The position numbers were made by a program, and so were the translations under genes. From Devosia beringensis (GTDB lineage Bacteria; Pseudomonadota; Alphaproteobacteria; Rhizobiales; Devosiaceae), in NCBI RefSeq assembly GCF_014926585.1, contig NZ_CP045422.1:2634001-2698000 (forward strand): 64,000 nt of DNA, given 5' to 3'. This document shows, in pieces, positions 47,161 through 57,036 of the stretch. The notes below the pieces were generated by a model, which was given only the letters and a program-made list of their open reading frames with translations, was not told where the DNA came from and ran no database searches. Positions within the stretch are counted from its first letter, which is position 1. Each line of letters begins with the position of its first letter.

Positions 47161-48365
47161 TGACCGCTGTCACCGAAACATCCGAGGCCGTTGTCGCCGC
47201 GCCGACCGTGCGCCGCAAGAACTGGTTCCAGCGCGTGCGGCCGGGACGGGTCGTGACCCATCTGGTGCTGCTGGCGCTGGTGGCGCTGTGGACGCTGCCG
47301 ACCGTGGGCCTGCTGGTCTCCTCGCTGCGCGACAAGGACCAGCTGGCGGTGTCGGGCTGGTGGACGGCGCTGAGCACGTCGGAATCGCTGGGCGTGACGC
47401 GCATCGGCACCGCCGCCGACCAGGCAGCCGAAGACGGTCGCTATGTCATCCGCGGCAATGTGTTCGGCAGCGATACCAACAAGCAATTGGGTGGCTTCGG
47501 GCTGAGCAATCGGGAGCCGGCGGCAGAGCCACCCGGCGGCAGCCTGCCCATGTCGGAAGGCGGCGCGATCAGCGTGGCTGAAGACGGCAATTTTGAATGG
47601 GTCTCCGATACCGAGTTCACCCATACGCGCGGCCCGCGCGTTTTCTACCAGGCCCGTATTGCGCCGCGCTTCACGCTCGACAATTACTGGGAAGTGCTGA
47701 CATCCAACGGGGTGGCGCGCAGCTTCATCAACTCGTTCACGGTGACCATTCCGGCCACCATCATCCCGATCCTGATCGCCGCCTTTGCCGCCTATGCGCT
47801 GGCGTGGATGCGGTTTCCGTTCCGCGGCCTCATCGTCGCGCTGGTGGTGGGCCTGCTGGTCGTGCCGCTGCAGATGTCGCTGATCCCGCTGCTGACGCTC
47901 TATAACCAGATCGCGCAGCTCATGGGCGCCTCGGATGGCAAGACCTATCTGGGCATATGGCTGGCCCATACCGCCTTCGGCCTGCCGCTGGCCATTTATC
48001 TCTTGCGCAATTACATGGTGGGCCTGCCCAAGGAGATCATGGAATCGGCGCGCATCGACGGCGCCAGCCACTTCAAGATCTTTACCGGCATGGTGCTGCC
48101 GCTGAGCTTTCCGGCGCTGGCCTCGTTCTCGATCTTCCAGTTCCTGTGGGTGTGGAATGACCTGCTGGTGGCCATGGTGTTCCTGGGCGCGCAGCAGGAT
48201 CGCCTGGTGCTGACCGGCAAGCTGGTAAGCCTGCTCGGTTCGCGCGGCAATAACTGGGAAATCCTCACGGCCGGGGCATTCATCACCATCGTGGTGCCGC
48301 TGATCGTGTTCTTTGCGCTGCAGCGCTATTTCGTCCGCGGGTTGCTGGCGGGTTCAGTCAAGTAA
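47160..48365 (+). CDS. aglG: Alpha-glucoside ABC transporter permease (AglG type)
   Basis: 401 residues from the ATG at 47160. Longer than a normal MalG-type permease (about 280) because an approximately 100-residue periplasmic insertion follows the first helix (residues about 60-165, including RYVIRGNVFGSDTNKQLGG and TRGPRVFYQARIAPRFTLDN). AglG proteins are known for this extension. EAA loop MESARIDGASHFKIFTGMVLP. The insertion may contact the binding protein. Confidence 0.9.
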   Translation: MTAVTETSEAVVAAPTVRRKNWFQRVRPGRVVTHLVLLALVALWTLPTVGLLVSSLRDKDQLAVSGWWTALSTSESLGVTRIGTAADQAAEDGRYVIRGNVFGSDTNKQLGGFGLSNREPAAEPPGGSLPMSEGGAISVAEDGNFEWVSDTEFTHTRGPRVFYQARIAPRFTLDNYWEVLTSNGVARSFINSFTVTIPATIIPILIAAFAAYALAWMRFPFRGLIVALVVGLLVVPLQMSLIPLLTLYNQIAQLMGASDGKTYLGIWLAHTAFGLPLAIYLLRNYMVGLPKEIMESARIDGASHFKIFTGMVLPLSFPALASFSIFQFLWVWNDLLVAMVFLGAQQDRLVLTGKLVSLLGSRGNNWEILTAGAFITIVVPLIVFFALQRYFVRGLLAGSVK

Positions 48366-48425
48366 GTCGGGCACTCGGCCTGCAGCCGTCCCCGGACGGT
48401 TCATGAGAAGAAAGAAGAGCGGATC

Positions 48426-49430
48426 GTGACAAACCTCAAGCTCACCGACCTCAGCAAGCGTTATGGCCAGGTTGAAGTGCTCAAGCACATCAATCTCGAC
48501 ATCCATTCGGGCGAGTTCATGGTGTTTGTCGGCCCGTCGGGCTGCGGCAAGTCCACCCTGCTGCGCTGCATTGCCGGGCTTGAGGAAATCACCGGCGGCA
48601 CGCTCGAGATCGAGGGCGAGGTGGTCAATGATCGTGCCCCGTCCAAGCGTGGCATTGCCATGGTGTTCCAGAGCTATGCGCTCTATCCGCATATGAGCGT
48701 GTTCGACAACATGGCTTATGCGCTCAAGATCGCCAATGCGCCCAAGGAAGAGATCGAGACCAAGGTCGCTGCAGCCGCAGAGCAGCTGCAGCTGACGCCC
48801 TATCTCAAGCGCCTGCCGGGGCAGCTGTCGGGTGGGCAGCGCCAGCGCGTGGCGATCGGCCGGGCCATTGTGCGCGACCCCAAGGTGTTCCTGTTCGACG
48901 AGCCGCTCAGCAATCTGGACGCGGCGCTGCGCGTGGCCACGCGCATCCAGATCGCCAAGCTGCACGAGACCATGACCAAGACCACCATGATCTATGTGAC
49001 GCATGACCAAGTCGAGGCGATGACGCTGGCCGACCGGATCTGCGTGCTGCGCGACGGCCAGATCCAGCAGGTCGGCACGCCGATGGAGCTCTACGAGACG
49101 CCCCAATCGCTGTTTGTGGCGAGCTTTATCGGCTCGCCCAAGATGAACCTGATCGAGGGTGAACTGGCCAAGCCGTTCAATGCCCATACGGTGGGGATTC
49201 GCAGCGAGCACATGACCGTATCTCCCGATGCCGGCACCTGGAGCGGCACGGTGATCCATACGGAAAACCTGGGCTCGGACAGCTATGTCTATATCGACAT
49301 GGGCCAGGAGGACCCGGTTGTGGTGCGCGTCGATGGCTCGACCAAGTATCGCAGCGGCGACAATATCCACTTCTCGCCGATCGACGACAAGATCCATCGC
49401 TTCGACGCTGCCGGCCTGCCTGTCGGCTGA
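48426..49430 (+). CDS. aglK: Alpha-glucoside ABC transporter ATP-binding protein (AglK type)
   Basis: 334 residues from a GTG. Walker [24 protein letters not shown], signature [31 protein letters not shown] and a C-terminal TOBE domain (HTVGIRSEHMTV). Very similar to the ThuK ATPase at 53137-54144, including the same intra-gene blocks ([20 protein letters not shown]), which points to duplication of an ATPase gene. Sixty bases after aglG, with a small palindrome CCGTCC/GGACGG in the gap. Confidence 0.92.
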   Translation: MTNLKLTDLSKRYGQVEVLKHINLDIHSGEFMVFVGPSGCGKSTLLRCIAGLEEITGGTLEIEGEVVNDRAPSKRGIAMVFQSYALYPHMSVFDNMAYALKIANAPKEEIETKVAAAAEQLQLTPYLKRLPGQLSGGQRQRVAIGRAIVRDPKVFLFDEPLSNLDAALRVATRIQIAKLHETMTKTTMIYVTHDQVEAMTLADRICVLRDGQIQQVGTPMELYETPQSLFVASFIGSPKMNLIEGELAKPFNAHTVGIRSEHMTVSPDAGTWSGTVIHTENLGSDSYVYIDMGQEDPVVVRVDGSTKYRSGDNIHFSPIDDKIHRFDAAGLPVG

Positions 49431-49603
49431 TCTGCGGGCCAGGTCACAGGCCGACCTGGCTGCCCCAACAAACCTGCTCCGCACCGGCCAGGCTATGCCT
49501 GTTGGCGGCTGGCAATTTTTGGTTGCCTACTTGGCTGGTTGTCGACAGCCGCCTCTGGATGTCATCCCGCCACGTCGCGTTAACCGACGCGCGGTCAGTC
49601 TTC

Positions 49604-49615
49604 CAAAGCGGTTTC
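49604..49615 (+). promoter_or_regulatory. Upstream LacI-type operator A' (thu)
   Basis: CAAAGCGGTTTC, followed by AAATT, is the counterpart of the agl site at 44343. It lies 215 bases from the main thu operator. Confidence 0.55.
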
Positions 49616-49818
49616 AAATTTCAGCAAAATAGTTAACACCGAACCGTCTGGCTTGAGGTGCGTACATCAGAATGCCTGTGCCGGGATGTAGCGCGAAATT
49701 CACATTGTCATTCTATCCTGCTGATCCAGAAGGATAAAATCTGACCGCGTTGCGACGTCAGGCGAGTTACCCACAACGCGCGCTTGACAGAGATTTGGCG
49801 CTCTGCTTTCTTTTTAAC

Positions 49819-49830
49819 CAAAGCGCTTTG
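49819..49830 (+). promoter_or_regulatory. Main LacI-type operator B' (thu)
   Basis: The same perfect palindrome CAAAGCGCTTTG as before aglE, and also 35 bases after the start of a TTGACA. Confidence 0.75.
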
Positions 49831-49949
49831 AAAAGACGGCAGGATTGCCGCGACACAGGGCTTTTGAGGGAGGGGATCGAGTATGTCGGCACAGCTGTGT
49901 CGGGCTGCCCATGCCTTTCCGAAGGATGTTTCATTCGGGAGGAAATCTA

Positions 49950-51218
49950 ATGAAAATGCACACAATGCTCGTTGGTCTGCTGACGAGCGTGACCCTGGTG
50001 ATGGGGTCGGCCCAGGCCGCGGAGCTCTCAATTGTCTCGGGTGATACCGGCAATGGCCTGGCCTTCCTGCGCAGCCAGCTCGACAAGTTTGAGGCCGATA
50101 CGGGCAATACCGTCACCATCGTGCCGATGCCTTCCTCGACGAGCGATCAGTTCGGCCAGTATCGGCTGTGGCTGGCGGCCGGCAATGCCGATATCGACGT
50201 GTACCAGACCGACGTGATCTGGGCGCCGCAGCTGGCCGATCAGTTCCTCGATCTGACCGATGCGGCCAAGGATGTTGTGGGCGAGCACTTCCCCTCGATC
50301 ATCGAGTCGCAGACCGTGGACGGCAAGCTTGTCGCCCTGCCGGCCTTCACCGACGCACCGGCGCTGTTCTACCGCACTGACCTGCTGGAAAAGCACAACA
50401 AGCCCGTCCCCACCACCTGGGACGAGATGGCCGCGACCGCGCAGGAAATTATGGATGCCGAGCGCGCCGAGGGCCAGGCCGACATGTATGGCTTCGTGTT
50501 CCAGGGCAATGCCTATGAAGGCCTTACCTGCGACGCGCTGGAATGGGTGATGTCCAATGGCGGCGGCCAGATCGTCGAAGCCGATGGCACTATCTCTATC
50601 AACAACGAGAAGGCCGCTGCCGCCATCGATCGCGCCGCCGGCTGGATCGGCACCATCTCGCCCGATGGCAACCTGGCCTATCAGGAAGAAGAAAGCCGCG
50701 GCGTTTGGCAGCTGGGCAATGCGGTGTTCATGCGCAACTGGCCCTATGCCTATGCGCTGGGCAATGGCGATGACTCGGCGGTGAAGGGCAAGTTCGACGT
50801 GGCCCCGCTCCCGGCCGGTGATGGCGAAGGCGCCCGTTCGGCGGCGACGCTGGGCGGCTGGAACGTGGCTGTGTCCAAGTACTCGCCCGATCCGGAAGAG
50901 GCCATCAAGCTGGCGCTCTACCTGTCCTCGACCGAGGTACAGAAGGAACGCGCCATCAACCAGTCCAACCTGCCAACCATCGAGTCGCTCTATGACGACG
51001 CAGACGTGCTGGCCGCCTCACCCTTCATGGCCAACTGGAAAGAGATTTTCCAGAATGCCGTGCCACGGCCATCGGCCCCCACCAAGGTCAAGTACAACGA
51101 GGTCTCCTCGCTGTTCTGGAGCGCCGTGCACAACACGCTGTCGGGCAATGGCTCGGCCGCCGAGAACCTCGAAGTTCTTGAAGCCGATCTGACCGAGCTC
51201 AAGGGCGACGCCTGGTAA
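49950..51218 (+). CDS. thuE: Trehalose/disaccharide ABC transporter binding protein (ThuE type)
   Basis: 422 residues from the ATG at 49950, with a GGGAGG ribosome site. Signal peptide of about 23 residues (LTSVTLVMGSAQA, then AELSIVSGDTGNGLAFLRSQ). The mature protein matches family-1 sugar binders of the ThuE group (RLWLAAGNADIDVYQTDVIWAPQLADQFLDL). In Sinorhizobium and Agrobacterium ThuEFGK import trehalose, maltitol and sucrose isomers. It leads a thuE-F-G-K-A-B order identical to that of rhizobia. Confidence 0.9.
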   Translation: MKMHTMLVGLLTSVTLVMGSAQAAELSIVSGDTGNGLAFLRSQLDKFEADTGNTVTIVPMPSSTSDQFGQYRLWLAAGNADIDVYQTDVIWAPQLADQFLDLTDAAKDVVGEHFPSIIESQTVDGKLVALPAFTDAPALFYRTDLLEKHNKPVPTTWDEMAATAQEIMDAERAEGQADMYGFVFQGNAYEGLTCDALEWVMSNGGGQIVEADGTISINNEKAAAAIDRAAGWIGTISPDGNLAYQEEESRGVWQLGNAVFMRNWPYAYALGNGDDSAVKGKFDVAPLPAGDGEGARSAATLGGWNVAVSKYSPDPEEAIKLALYLSSTEVQKERAINQSNLPTIESLYDDADVLAASPFMANWKEIFQNAVPRPSAPTKVKYNEVSSLFWSAVHNTLSGNGSAAENLEVLEADLTELKGDAW

Positions 51219-51244
51219 GTCCTCCCAGGACACCACGGGGTGGA

Positions 51245-51262
51245 CGGCCGGTGACCCGGCCG
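51245..51262 (+). terminator. Hairpin after thuE
   Basis: CGGCCGG and CCGGCCG with loop TGAC, 26 bases after the thuE stop; a likely attenuator or stabiliser. Confidence 0.6.
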
Positions 51263-51299
51263 CCCGCCCCGACCCATATAGTGCGCAGGGAGAGGCAGA

Positions 51300-52279
51300 A
51301 TGGCGAGTGATATAGCGGTGTCCGCCCGCCCCATCGTGGTGGTCAAGGGACGAACGGAACTGAGCCAGCAAAGGCTGGCGGCGGCACGATGGTTCCTGCT
51401 GCCCATGCTGGCGGCGCTGTGCGTGGTGGCCGGCTGGCCATTGCTGCGCTCGATCTGGTTTTCCTTCACCGATGCCTCGCTGACGGACCTCTATGGGGCC
51501 GAATTCATCGGCGTAGGCAATTATATACGCTGGACCACGCTGGAAAGCGGCAGGACAGTCTATCGCGGCCTGCTGGTCGACCCGGCTTGGTGGAATGCGG
51601 TGTGGAACACGCTGCGCTTTGCCTTCTGGTCGGTGAGTTTCGAGGCAGTGTTCGGCATGATCGTGGCTCTGGTGCTCAATGCCGAATTCCGCGGTCGTGG
51701 CTTTGTCCGTGCCGCCATCCTCATTCCCTGGGCGATCCCGACGATCGTTTCGGCCAAGATGTGGGCCTGGATGCTCAATGACCAATTCGGCATTCTCAAC
51801 GATCTGGGCCTGCGCCTGGGCCTGCTCAGCCAGAAGGTGGCCTGGACGGCCACGGCCGAGACGGCCATGCAGGCCGTGCTGGTGGTCGATATCTGGAAGA
51901 CCACGCCGTTCATGGCGCTGCTGATCCTGGCCGGGCTGCAGATGATCCCCAAGGACATTTACGAGGCGGCCGAACTGGACGGCGTGCATCCGGCCAAGCA
52001 GTTCTTCGCCATCACCCTGCCGCTGGTGCGGCCGGCCCTGATGGTGGCGATCATCTTCCGGCTGCTCGACGCGCTGCGCATTTTCGACCTGATCTATGTG
52101 CTGACGCCCAATAGCGCGGCGACCAAGACGATGAGCGTGCTGGCGCGGGAGAACCTGTTCGACTTCGACAAGTTTGCCTATGGCTCGGCGCAATCGACGC
52201 TGCTGTTCCTGATCATCGCGGTGCTGACCGTGCTCTATATCTGGCTGGGCAAAGTCCGGTTTGACGGGGGAGACCGCTG

Positions 52280-52280
<1 letters not shown>
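51300..52280 (+). CDS. thuF: Disaccharide ABC transporter permease (ThuF type)
   Basis: 326 residues with a GGGAGAGG ribosome site. Six helices, the first about 32-50 (FLLPMLAALCVVAGWPLLRS). EAA loop YEAAELDGVHPAKQFFAITLP. Couples to thuG by TGATG overlap. Together they form the inner-membrane channel. Confidence 0.9.
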
Positions 52281-53125
<845 letters not shown>

Positions 53126-53136
53126 GGAGCTAAACA

Positions 53137-54144
53137 ATGGCAAGCATCGAGCTGCGTAACATCCGCAAGGCCTTTGGCGTGGTCGAGGTGATCAAGGGGG
53201 TCGACCTGACGGTCCGCAAGGGCGAGTTCATGGTCTTTGTCGGTCCGTCGGGTTGCGGCAAATCCACCCTGCTGCGGCTGATCTCGGGGCTGGAGGACAT
53301 TACCTCGGGCGAGATGCTGTTCGACGGCAAGGTGGTCAATGCGCTGGCGCCGTCCAAACGCGGCATCGCCATGGTGTTCCAGAGCTATGCGCTCTATCCG
53401 CACATGACGGTGTTCGACAACATGGCCTTCGGGCTGACGCTGGAAAAGGGCCATGGCAAGGAGGAGATCCGCCAGCGCGTCGAGAAGGCGGCAGAAATGC
53501 TGCAGATCACGCCCTATCTCGACCGGCTGCCCAAGCAGCTTTCGGGTGGGCAGCGGCAGCGCGTGGCGATCGGGCGGGCGATCACGCGCGACCCCAAGGT
53601 GTTCCTGTTCGATGAGCCGCTGAGCAATCTGGATGCTGCGCTGCGGGTGGCGACGCGGATCGAGATCGCCAAGCTGCATGAGAGCATGGACAATGTGACC
53701 ATGATCTATGTGACGCATGACCAGGTCGAGGCGATGACGCTGGCGGACCGGATCTGCGTGCTGCGGGATGGGCTGATCGAGCAGGTCGGCACGCCCATGG
53801 AGCTTTATGAACAACCCAATTCGGTGTTCGTGGCCGGCTTTATCGGCTCGCCCAAGATGAATTTCATCGCCGGCGAGAAGGCCGCGGCCTTCGACGCCCA
53901 TACGGTGGGCATTCGCGGCGAGCACCTGACCATCGTGCCCGACAATGGCACCTGGAGCGGCACGGTGATCCACAAGGAAAACCTGGGCGCCGACAGCTAC
54001 GTGTACCTCGAAATGGGCACCGAGGAGCCAGTGGTGGTGCGTCTCGATGGGGCCAATGACTACCGGAGCGGGGACGTGGTGCAGATCACGCCGATGGCCG
54101 ACCGGGTCCACAGGTTCAATGCGGCAGGCAAACCGATCGCCTGA
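53137..54144 (+). CDS. thuK: Disaccharide ABC transporter ATP-binding protein (ThuK type)
   Basis: A 335-residue MalK-class ATPase. Walker [10 protein letters not shown], signature [14 protein letters not shown], Walker [13 protein letters not shown] and a TOBE domain ending [18 protein letters not shown] ribosome site. Close relative of AglK at 48426-49430. Confidence 0.92.
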   Translation: MASIELRNIRKAFGVVEVIKGVDLTVRKGEFMVFVGPSGCGKSTLLRLISGLEDITSGEMLFDGKVVNALAPSKRGIAMVFQSYALYPHMTVFDNMAFGLTLEKGHGKEEIRQRVEKAAEMLQITPYLDRLPKQLSGGQRQRVAIGRAITRDPKVFLFDEPLSNLDAALRVATRIEIAKLHESMDNVTMIYVTHDQVEAMTLADRICVLRDGLIEQVGTPMELYEQPNSVFVAGFIGSPKMNFIAGEKAAAFDAHTVGIRGEHLTIVPDNGTWSGTVIHKENLGADSYVYLEMGTEEPVVVRLDGANDYRSGDVVQITPMADRVHRFNAAGKPIA

Positions 54145-54312
54145 CACGAAAAAACTGTCAGCATCGTCCAACTTTGGCCATCTGGACCCTAGACTGCGTC
54201 ATATTGGACAGCGCCAATGGCGTGGCGTGCATCGGGCTGGAAGCCGGCTTTGCAACGTGCCAATTTACTGCCGTGCTGCACCTCCCTGCGGCACATCCAA
54301 CAGGAGAATTTC

Positions 54313-55095
54313 ATGCCGATCCGTACCCTGGTCTGGGGCGAGAACGTTCACGAGCAGAAGAACAAAATCGTCGCCGACAACTATCCCGAGGGGATGCACA
54401 ACCAGATTGCCAAGCTGCTGGCCAGCGACAGCAATATCGTGACCAGGACCACCACGCTGCAGGAGCCCGAGCATGGCTGCACCGTCGAGGCGCTGGCCGA
54501 GACCGACGTGCTGGTCTGGTGGGGCCACGCGGCCCATGGCCAGGTCGAGGACGAGATCGTCGAGCGCATTGCCAAGCGGGTATGGGAGGGCATGGGCCTG
54601 ATCGTGCTGCATTCGGGCCATTTCTCCAAGATTTTCAAGCGCCTGATGGGCTCGCCCTGTGCGCTGCACTGGCGCGAGGCCGGCGAGCGCGAGCGGCTTT
54701 GGGTCACGAGCCCGGGCCATCCGATCGCCAAGGGGCTGCCGGCCTATTTCGAGCTCGAAATGGAAGAGATGTATGGCGAGCCCTTCAGCGTGCCAGAGCC
54801 GCTCGAGACCGTGTTTGTCAGCTGGTTCCAAGGCGGGGAAGTGTTCCGCAGCGGCCTGACCTACCGGCGCGGCGCCGGCAATGTGTTCTACTTCCGGCCG
54901 GGGCATGAAACCTATCCGACCTATCACGACGACACGGTCGGGCTGGTGCTGCGCAATGCGGTGAACTGGGCCTATAATGCCAACCAGCATCCCGAACTGC
55001 TCGAGGCACCCAATACGCCGGTAGAAGAGTCGATCGAACCGCTGGTCGAGCGCGGCCCCAAGCTGCATCACGGCCGCGAAGAAGGCTTCAAGTAG
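54313..55095 (+). CDS. thuA: ThuA trehalose-utilisation protein
   Basis: 260 residues from the ATG at 54313 (AGGAG seven bases upstream); a longer in-frame extension has no ribosome site. ThuA family (class-I glutamine-amidotransferase-like fold): [64 protein letters not shown] and [14 protein letters not shown]. In rhizobia ThuA works with ThuB to form and process 3-keto derivatives of trehalose and related disaccharides. A 168-base gap separates it from thuK, and a long hairpin repeat follows its stop. Confidence 0.92.
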   Translation: MPIRTLVWGENVHEQKNKIVADNYPEGMHNQIAKLLASDSNIVTRTTTLQEPEHGCTVEALAETDVLVWWGHAAHGQVEDEIVERIAKRVWEGMGLIVLHSGHFSKIFKRLMGSPCALHWREAGERERLWVTSPGHPIAKGLPAYFELEMEEMYGEPFSVPEPLETVFVSWFQGGEVFRSGLTYRRGAGNVFYFRPGHETYPTYHDDTVGLVLRNAVNWAYNANQHPELLEAPNTPVEESIEPLVERGPKLHHGREEGFK

Positions 55096-55106
55096 GATGA
55101 GCCGGT

Positions 55107-55222
55107 CTCCAGGTGAGGCTGGCCTGCAAATGGTGGTCTTTTGCGCTTCCGGTGCTCACGTACCTCAGTACGCTCCGCTCCGGCTCTCAAAGACCATCAT
55201 TTTCGCCTCAGCCTGATCTGGA
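55107..55222 (+). repeat. Long structured hairpin repeat, copy 1
   Basis: A repeat of about 110 bases begins 12 bases after the thuA stop. Core TGCGCTTCCGGTGCTCACGT leads into CGTAC, loop CTCA, GTACG. Outer arms GGTGGTCTTT and AAAGACCATC pair. Copy 2 at 61587-61703 has the same core and different but still paired arms. Confidence 0.8.
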
Positions 55223-55324
55223 CCCCGACATATCCTTGGTGCCCCCATAACAAACCAATCTGCTGCCAAACCGGCTTGTCAGGCAATGAACGGATCACCG
55301 CGGTGATCGAGAAGGATTAAGAGA

Positions 55325-56371
55325 ATGCGGCTGCTCATTCTGGGTACCGGGGGCATGGCCAATACCCATGCCAAGCATTTTGCGGCCATCGAGGGGGTGA
55401 CCCTGGTGGGCGGGGTGGATGTCGATCCGGCGCGGGTCGAGGCGTTTAACCAGATCCACGGCATCGAGCGGGGCTTCGGCTCGCTGGATGCGGCGCTGGC
55501 CTGGGGCGAGTTCGACGCTGTGGCCAATGTCACGCCAGACTCGATCCATCACCCCACGACCATGGCGGCGCTGCGGGCCGGCAAGCACGTGTTCTGCGAA
55601 AAGCCGCTGGCGACCGACCACGCCAAGGCCATGGAAATGACCGAGCTGGCCGAGCAGATGGGCCTGATCAACATGGTCAATCTGACCTATCGCAATGTCA
55701 GCCAGCTGCAGAAGGCGCGCGAAATCGTGCAGTCGGGCGCGGTGGGCACGGTCAAGCATTTCGAGGCCAGCTATCTGCAAAGCTGGCTGGTATCGAAGGC
55801 CTGGGGCGACTGGCGCACCGAGAGCCAGTGGCTTTGGCGGCTGAGCAAGAAGCACGGCTCAAACGGCGTGCTGGGCGATATCGGTGTGCATATCCTGGAC
55901 TTTGCCGCCTTCGGTGCGGGCAGCGATTTCTCCAAGGTCTTCTGCCGGCTCGAAACCTTTGCCAAGGCGGAAAACAACAGAATCGGCGAATATGACCTCG
56001 ACGCGAATGACAGCTTTGCCATGACGGCGCAGCTGGAAAACGGCGCGCTGGGCGTGATCCATGCCACGCGCTGGGCAACCGGGCATTTCAACGAGTTGCG
56101 CCTGCGAATCTATGGCGAGCTGGGCTCTGTGGAGGTGCAGCACCGGCATGACTGGAGCAAGCTGTTCACCTGCCTGGGCGACGATGCGGAAACCGGCACC
56201 TGGACGGAAGTGGATGTCGAGCCGGTGCCGACCAACTACATGCGTTTCTTCGAGGCGGTGCAGAGCGGCCAGAACCTCGAACCCAGCTTCCGCCACGCCA
56301 CCAATATCCAGCGGGTGCTTGATCTGGCTACGGTCACCGATCGCGACCGGCACGAACTGTCGGTGCGCTAG
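55325..56371 (+). CDS. thuB: ThuB Gfo/Idh/MocA-family oxidoreductase
   Basis: A 348-residue NAD(P) oxidoreductase. The N-terminal Rossmann fold has MRLLILGTGGMANTHAKHF, and the family EKP motif is in HVFCEKPLATDHAKAM. The C-terminal domain contains GGxxxD-like GVLGDIGVHILDFAAFG. AAGGA ribosome site. In rhizobia ThuB oxidises the C3 hydroxyl of trehalose, maltitol or sucrose isomers. A 229-base gap with the long hairpin repeat separates it from thuA, so it may be expressed differently from the transport genes. Confidence 0.92.
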   Translation: MRLLILGTGGMANTHAKHFAAIEGVTLVGGVDVDPARVEAFNQIHGIERGFGSLDAALAWGEFDAVANVTPDSIHHPTTMAALRAGKHVFCEKPLATDHAKAMEMTELAEQMGLINMVNLTYRNVSQLQKAREIVQSGAVGTVKHFEASYLQSWLVSKAWGDWRTESQWLWRLSKKHGSNGVLGDIGVHILDFAAFGAGSDFSKVFCRLETFAKAENNRIGEYDLDANDSFAMTAQLENGALGVIHATRWATGHFNELRLRIYGELGSVEVQHRHDWSKLFTCLGDDAETGTWTEVDVEPVPTNYMRFFEAVQSGQNLEPSFRHATNIQRVLDLATVTDRDRHELSVR

Positions 56372-56553
56372 GCGCTTTGTGCGACAGCCGGACTGGCCAC
56401 GGGCCGGGCCGGCTGACCGGCTGCCGCCCGTAGGCCACATGCGTTGTCCGGTTTGCCGGCACGGCGCAGTGGACCAGCCTCCCGCCCATGGGCGGGCAGG
56501 CTGTGGGCCGCCATCAGGGCTGATAGCGTGGTAGCCAGGATGATCTTGTCCAT
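56368..56553 (-). CDS. Small secreted or membrane protein, hypothetical
   Basis: A 61-residue frame with a strong GAAAGGAGC ribosome site seven bases before the ATG. MDKIILATTLSALMAAHSLPAHG looks like a signal peptide; the rest is Ala/Pro/Arg-rich (GREAGPLRRAGKPDNACG, AAAGQPARPVASPAVAQSA). It overlaps the thuB stop codon by four bases in convergent orientation. No recognised family. Ribosome site and signal-like start are the main evidence. Confidence 0.5.
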   Translation of the reverse strand: MDKIILATTLSALMAAHSLPAHGREAGPLRRAGKPDNACGLRAAAGQPARPVASPAVAQSA

Positions 56554-56717
56554 GAATTGCTCCTTTCGTCACCCCTGAAGACGGTCGGGTAACGACCCTA
56601 ACCCGCTGTGGTTGCAGGGTGAGTGATCACATTTGGTTGGGATGACGCGGTCCGCGGTGCAACTGAATGGCGGGCTCGTGAATTGTCCCGGGTATATTTC
56701 ACAGGAGCGTCATCGCC

Positions 56718-56969
56718 ATGAGTATCATCTGGGCCATCATCATCGGTTTCTTCGCGGGCTTGATCGCCAAGTGGATCACGCCGGGCGACAACAAGCCTAG
56801 CGGCTTCATTCTGACCACGGTGCTGGGCATTATCGGCTCGGTTCTGGCCACGTGGCTGGGCCAGCAGATCTTTGGCGGTGCGCAGAGCGATGGTATCGGC
56901 TTCATCAGCGGCATCATTGGTGCCGTCATCATCCTGCTGATCTGGAACCAGGTCGCCCGCCGCCGCTAA
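56718..56969 (+). CDS. GlsB/YeaQ/YmgE-family stress membrane protein
   Basis: An 83-residue protein with three hydrophobic helices: MSIIWAIIIGFFAGLIAKWI, SGFILTTVLGIIGSVLATWLG and GIGFISGIIGAVIILLIWNQ. The GxFxxTxxLGxxGxxxG pattern is the transglycosylase-associated (GlsB/YeaQ) signature. AGGAG ribosome site. Such proteins are common in alphaproteobacterial general-stress regulons; function otherwise unclear. Stand-alone gene ending in a good terminator. Confidence 0.9.
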   Translation: MSIIWAIIIGFFAGLIAKWITPGDNKPSGFILTTVLGIIGSVLATWLGQQIFGGAQSDGIGFISGIIGAVIILLIWNQVARRR

Positions 56970-56989
56970 GTCTGGATTATCGAACGAGC

Positions 56990-57017
56990 AAATGGGTGCC
57001 TTGCGGCACCCATTTTT
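56990..57017. terminator. Strong bidirectional terminator
   Basis: AAATGGGTGCC and GGCACCCATTT arms with loop TTGC, then TT, serve the GlsB-like gene; the complementary A-run would terminate the convergent SDR gene. Confidence 0.9.
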
Positions 57018-57036
57018 GTTTGCTCGGCTATCAATT

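Larger units (their letters stand above)
49431..49949. other. 519-base control region of the thu operon
   Basis: No gene is seen. It holds an operator-like site at 49604-49615, a TTGACA at 49784-49789, the palindrome CAAAGCGCTTTG at 49819-49830, and the thuE ribosome site GGGAGGAAA. The stretch between the two operators is AT-richer and does not resemble the corresponding aglE stretch. Confidence 0.7.

Noticed and set aside
48386-48399. Palindrome CCGTCC-CC-GGACGG between aglG and aglK
   Set aside because: Short GC palindrome without neighbouring promoter elements or a second copy; could be a minor mRNA hairpin but not enough for a regulatory call.
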